Below, one piece after another: positions 5,689-7,617 of a DNA stretch of 7,617 bases. The position numbers and the translations under genes are program-made. Under the pieces are notes generated by a model. That model had not been told where the DNA came from. It was given only the letters and a program-made list of their open reading frames with translations, and made no database searches. This DNA comes from Bacteroidota bacterium (GTDB taxonomy: Bacteria; Bacteroidota; Ignavibacteria; UBA10030): positions 2,866 to 10,482 of the forward strand of contig DMMN01000219.1 of the NCBI GenBank assembly GCA_003453835.1. The letters run 5' to 3'. Positions within the stretch are counted from its first letter, which is position 1. Each line of letters starts with the position of its first letter.

Positions 5689-7617
5689 CTAGCGCTTGCG
5701 AGAGACCTTTTTTGTGGTCTTCTTCAGCAACTTCGTCGAGGCCTTCTTGCCACGCTTTCGCGCAGGTTTCGTGGCCGTTGGCTTGTCGTTCAGAAGTGCC
5801 GCGCGGGCCGCCGCAAGGCGTGCAATGGGAACCCGAAACGGCGAACAACTCACATAGTGGAGACCGATCAAGTGACAGAACTCGATGCTGGACGGGTCGC
5901 CCCCATGCTCACCGCAGATACCCAATTTGATGCTGGGGCGCGCGGAGCGACCTTTCTCGACGGCAATCTTCATCACCGCACCCACGCCGGCGCGGTCAAG
6001 AACCTCGAACGGGTCCTTCGGATAAATTTCCTTTTCAACGTACGGAACCAGGAAGCGCGCAGCGTCATCGCGGCTTACACCGAGAGTGGTTTGCGTCAGG
6101 TCGTTCGTTCCGAAACTGAAGAACTCGGCCACTCGGGCAATCTCGTCGGCGGTCATGGCGCCGCGGGGAATCTCAATCATCGTCCCGACGAGGTAGGGGA
6201 ACTTCACTCCCTGTTCCTTCATGACATCCTCGGCGGTTTTGCGGACGATCGCCGCCTGGTGCTCCAGTTCTTTGACATGGCCCACGAGCGGTATCATCAC
6301 CTCCGGCTCGACGGGTATGCCACGTTTCTTCACGTCTGCCGCCGCCTCAAAGATGGCGCGCGATTGCATTTCGGTGATCTCGGGATAGACGACGCCGAGA
6401 CGGCAGCCGCGGAACCCAAGCATCGGGTTGAACTCGTGGAGCGACTCAACCCGTTGCTTCACTTTCTCGTACGAGATGCCCATCTGGTTCGCGAGCTCTC
6501 GCTGCGAAGGCTCTTCATGCGGCAGGAATTCGTGCAGCGGCGGGTCAATCGTGCGTATCGTGACCGGCCGGCCGTTCATGACTTCGAAGATGCCCAAGAA
6601 GTCCGCGCGCTGGAGGGGCAAGAGTTTTGCGAGCGCCGCTTTCCGCTGCTCTACCGTGTCCGCGAGGATCATCTCACGCATCGGGCCGATCTTCCCTTCA
6701 CCGAAGAACATATGCTCCGTGCGCGTCAAACCGATCCCTTCCGCCCCGAACGCGACGGCGTTGGCCGACTGATCCGGCTGGTCTGCGTTCGTGCGAATCT
6801 TCAGCTTCCGGTATTTGTCCGACCATTGCATGATTTTGGCGAACTCCTGATAGACCGGTGCGTCCGTCGGATCGAGCGTCTTGTCGATGAGCACCTGAAG
6901 AACTTCCGACGGCTTCGTGTTGAGCTTCCCCAGAAGAACTTGGCCGGTTGTTCCATCAATCGAAACCCAATCCCCCTCCTTGACCACCTGGCCGTTGACG
7001 TGCATCGTGTGAGTGGCATAGTCGATGTCGAGCTCGTTGCAGCCGGCGACACAGACTTTCCCCATCTGGCGCGCAACGAGGGCAGCGTGTGAGGTCATCC
7101 CTCCTCGTGCCGTAAGGATTCCCTCGGCGGCGTCCATGCCTTTGATGTCCTCCGGAGACGTTTCAATCCGGGTCAGGATCACTTTCTCTCCGCTCTTCGC
7201 CCATTGTTCGGCGTCGTGGGCGTTGAAGACCACTCGACCCGTTGCCGCGCCGGGACCGGCGTTGAGGCCTTTTGCCAACAGCTTACCCGACTTGACGGCT
7301 TCTTCTTTTTGTTTGAGATCGAAGATAGGTCTGAGCAACTGGTTCAGCGCGTCGGGCTCGATGCGCTGGAGTGCCTCCTTGTCGGTGATCAGCTTCTCCT
7401 GCACCATATCGACGGCGATCCTGATGGCCGCAAACGCGGTTCGCTTTCCCACGCGACACTGAAGCATATAGAGCCGGCCTTGCTGCATGGTGAACTCGAT
7501 GTCCATAACGTCACGATAGTGCTTCTCGAGGATCCTCCGGATCTTGTCAAGTTGTCCGTAAAGCTTCGGATCCTGCTCTGCCAGTTGCGAGATCGGCAGC
7601 GGCGTGCGGATACCCGC
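5689..7617 (-). CDS. ppdK: Pyruvate phosphate dikinase, 5' end cut by window edge, with basic C-terminal tail
   Basis: PPDK interconverts ATP, phosphate and pyruvate with AMP, pyrophosphate and phosphoenolpyruvate. The window holds the last 642 residues; the frame is open to base 7617 and the ATP-grasp part lies outside. Counting from the window edge, residues 1-60 are the end of the nucleotide-binding domain ([24 protein letters not shown], where the Met at 7506 is internal, not the start). The phosphohistidine domain has [16 protein letters not shown] with the catalytic His177. The PEP/pyruvate barrel shows [14 protein letters not shown] (291-304), GFRGCRLG (401-408), [10 protein letters not shown] (478-487), GTNDLTQTT (503-511) and the catalytic Cys568 in [30 protein letters not shown] closes the family core. 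Beyond it are about 31 extra residues, nearly half Lys or Arg. The [10 protein letters not shown] and VSCSPFR context indicates PPDK rather than PEP synthase. Its job here, gluconeogenic or pyrophosphate-linked glycolysis, cannot be read from the window. Confidence 0.97.
   Translation of the reverse strand, partial: AGIRTPLPISQLAEQDPKLYGQLDKIRRILEKHYRDVMDIEFTMQQGRLYMLQCRVGKRTAFAAIRIAVDMVQEKLITDKEALQRIEPDALNQLLRPIFDLKQKEEAVKSGKLLAKGLNAGPGAATGRVVFNAHDAEQWAKSGEKVILTRIETSPEDIKGMDAAEGILTARGGMTSHAALVARQMGKVCVAGCNELDIDYATHTMHVNGQVVKEGDWVSIDGTTGQVLLGKLNTKPSEVLQVLIDKTLDPTDAPVYQEFAKIMQWSDKYRKLKIRTNADQPDQSANAVAFGAEGIGLTRTEHMFFGEGKIGPMREMILADTVEQRKAALAKLLPLQRADFLGIFEVMNGRPVTIRTIDPPLHEFLPHEEPSQRELANQMGISYEKVKQRVESLHEFNPMLGFRGCRLGVVYPEITEMQSRAIFEAAADVKKRGIPVEPEVMIPLVGHVKELEHQAAIVRKTAEDVMKEQGVKFPYLVGTMIEIPRGAMTADEIARVAEFFSFGTNDLTQTTLGVSRDDAARFLVPYVEKEIYPKDPFEVLDRAGVGAVMKIAVEKGRSARPSIKLGICGEHGGDPSSIEFCHLIGLHYVSCSPFRVPIARLAAARAALLNDKPTATKPARKRGKKASTKLLKKTTKKVSRKR

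Noticed and set aside
5086..7092. A 668-codon open frame on the plus strand, antisense to queA and ppdK
   Set aside because: It runs opposite two clearly recognised enzymes and its translation is rich in Arg, Leu and His with no recognisable motif, as expected from the complement of GC-rich codons. Its crossing of the short ppdK-queA gap is allowed by chance. I treat it as a shadow.
7504..7506. Met codon as the start of a 605-residue PPDK C-terminal protein
   Set aside because: The same frame remains open to the window edge and encodes conserved PPDK sequence upstream ([14 protein letters not shown]), so the Met is internal.

Overview
The window carries seven protein genes, all on the minus strand, packed head to tail over the whole 7.6 kb. 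In transcription order (right to left) they are: pyruvate phosphate dikinase (ppdK, 5' end outside the window), tRNA ribosyltransferase-isomerase (queA), MEP cytidylyltransferase (ispD), acyl-phosphate glycerol-3-phosphate acyltransferase (plsY), glycerol-3-phosphate dehydrogenase (gpsA), a second divergent PlsY-family protein, and a periplasmic trypsin-like protease of the HtrA/DegP family (3' end outside the window). I found no tRNA, rRNA, CRISPR array, insertion sequence or phage gene.

The gene content is bacterial housekeeping with GC near the mid-50s. A stand-alone ispD (MEP isoprenoid route), a PPDK-type dikinase, an HtrA with an N-terminal membrane anchor or signal sequence, and weak or missing Shine-Dalgarno sequences before several starts fit a Gram-negative bacterium, perhaps an environmental Bacteroidota/Ignavibacteria-like (FCB group) lineage. 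The taxonomic guess is an inference from general character, not from a marker gene.

Layout: 7617-5689 ppdK; 42-bp gap with a TATTAT box and a very close AAGGAG; 5646-4609 queA; 101-bp gap; 4507-3788 ispD; 106-bp gap with a 7-bp-stem hairpin and a possible promoter; 3681-3001 plsY; 88-bp gap with a strong GC-rich hairpin; 2912-1905 gpsA; 258-bp gap with short tandem repeats and no convincing gene; 1646-1020 second plsY-like gene; 41-bp gap; 978-1 htrA/degP.

Functionally, gpsA makes sn-glycerol 3-phosphate and the adjacent plsY acylates it, giving lysophosphatidic acid for phospholipid synthesis. The second PlsY-like protein keeps the fold signatures but has lost several polar residues that the first copy keeps. 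This is the most interesting protein-level observation. The other is a 31-residue Lys/Arg-rich tail added to the C-terminus of PPDK. I see no evidence of a novel defence, mobile or secondary-metabolite system here.
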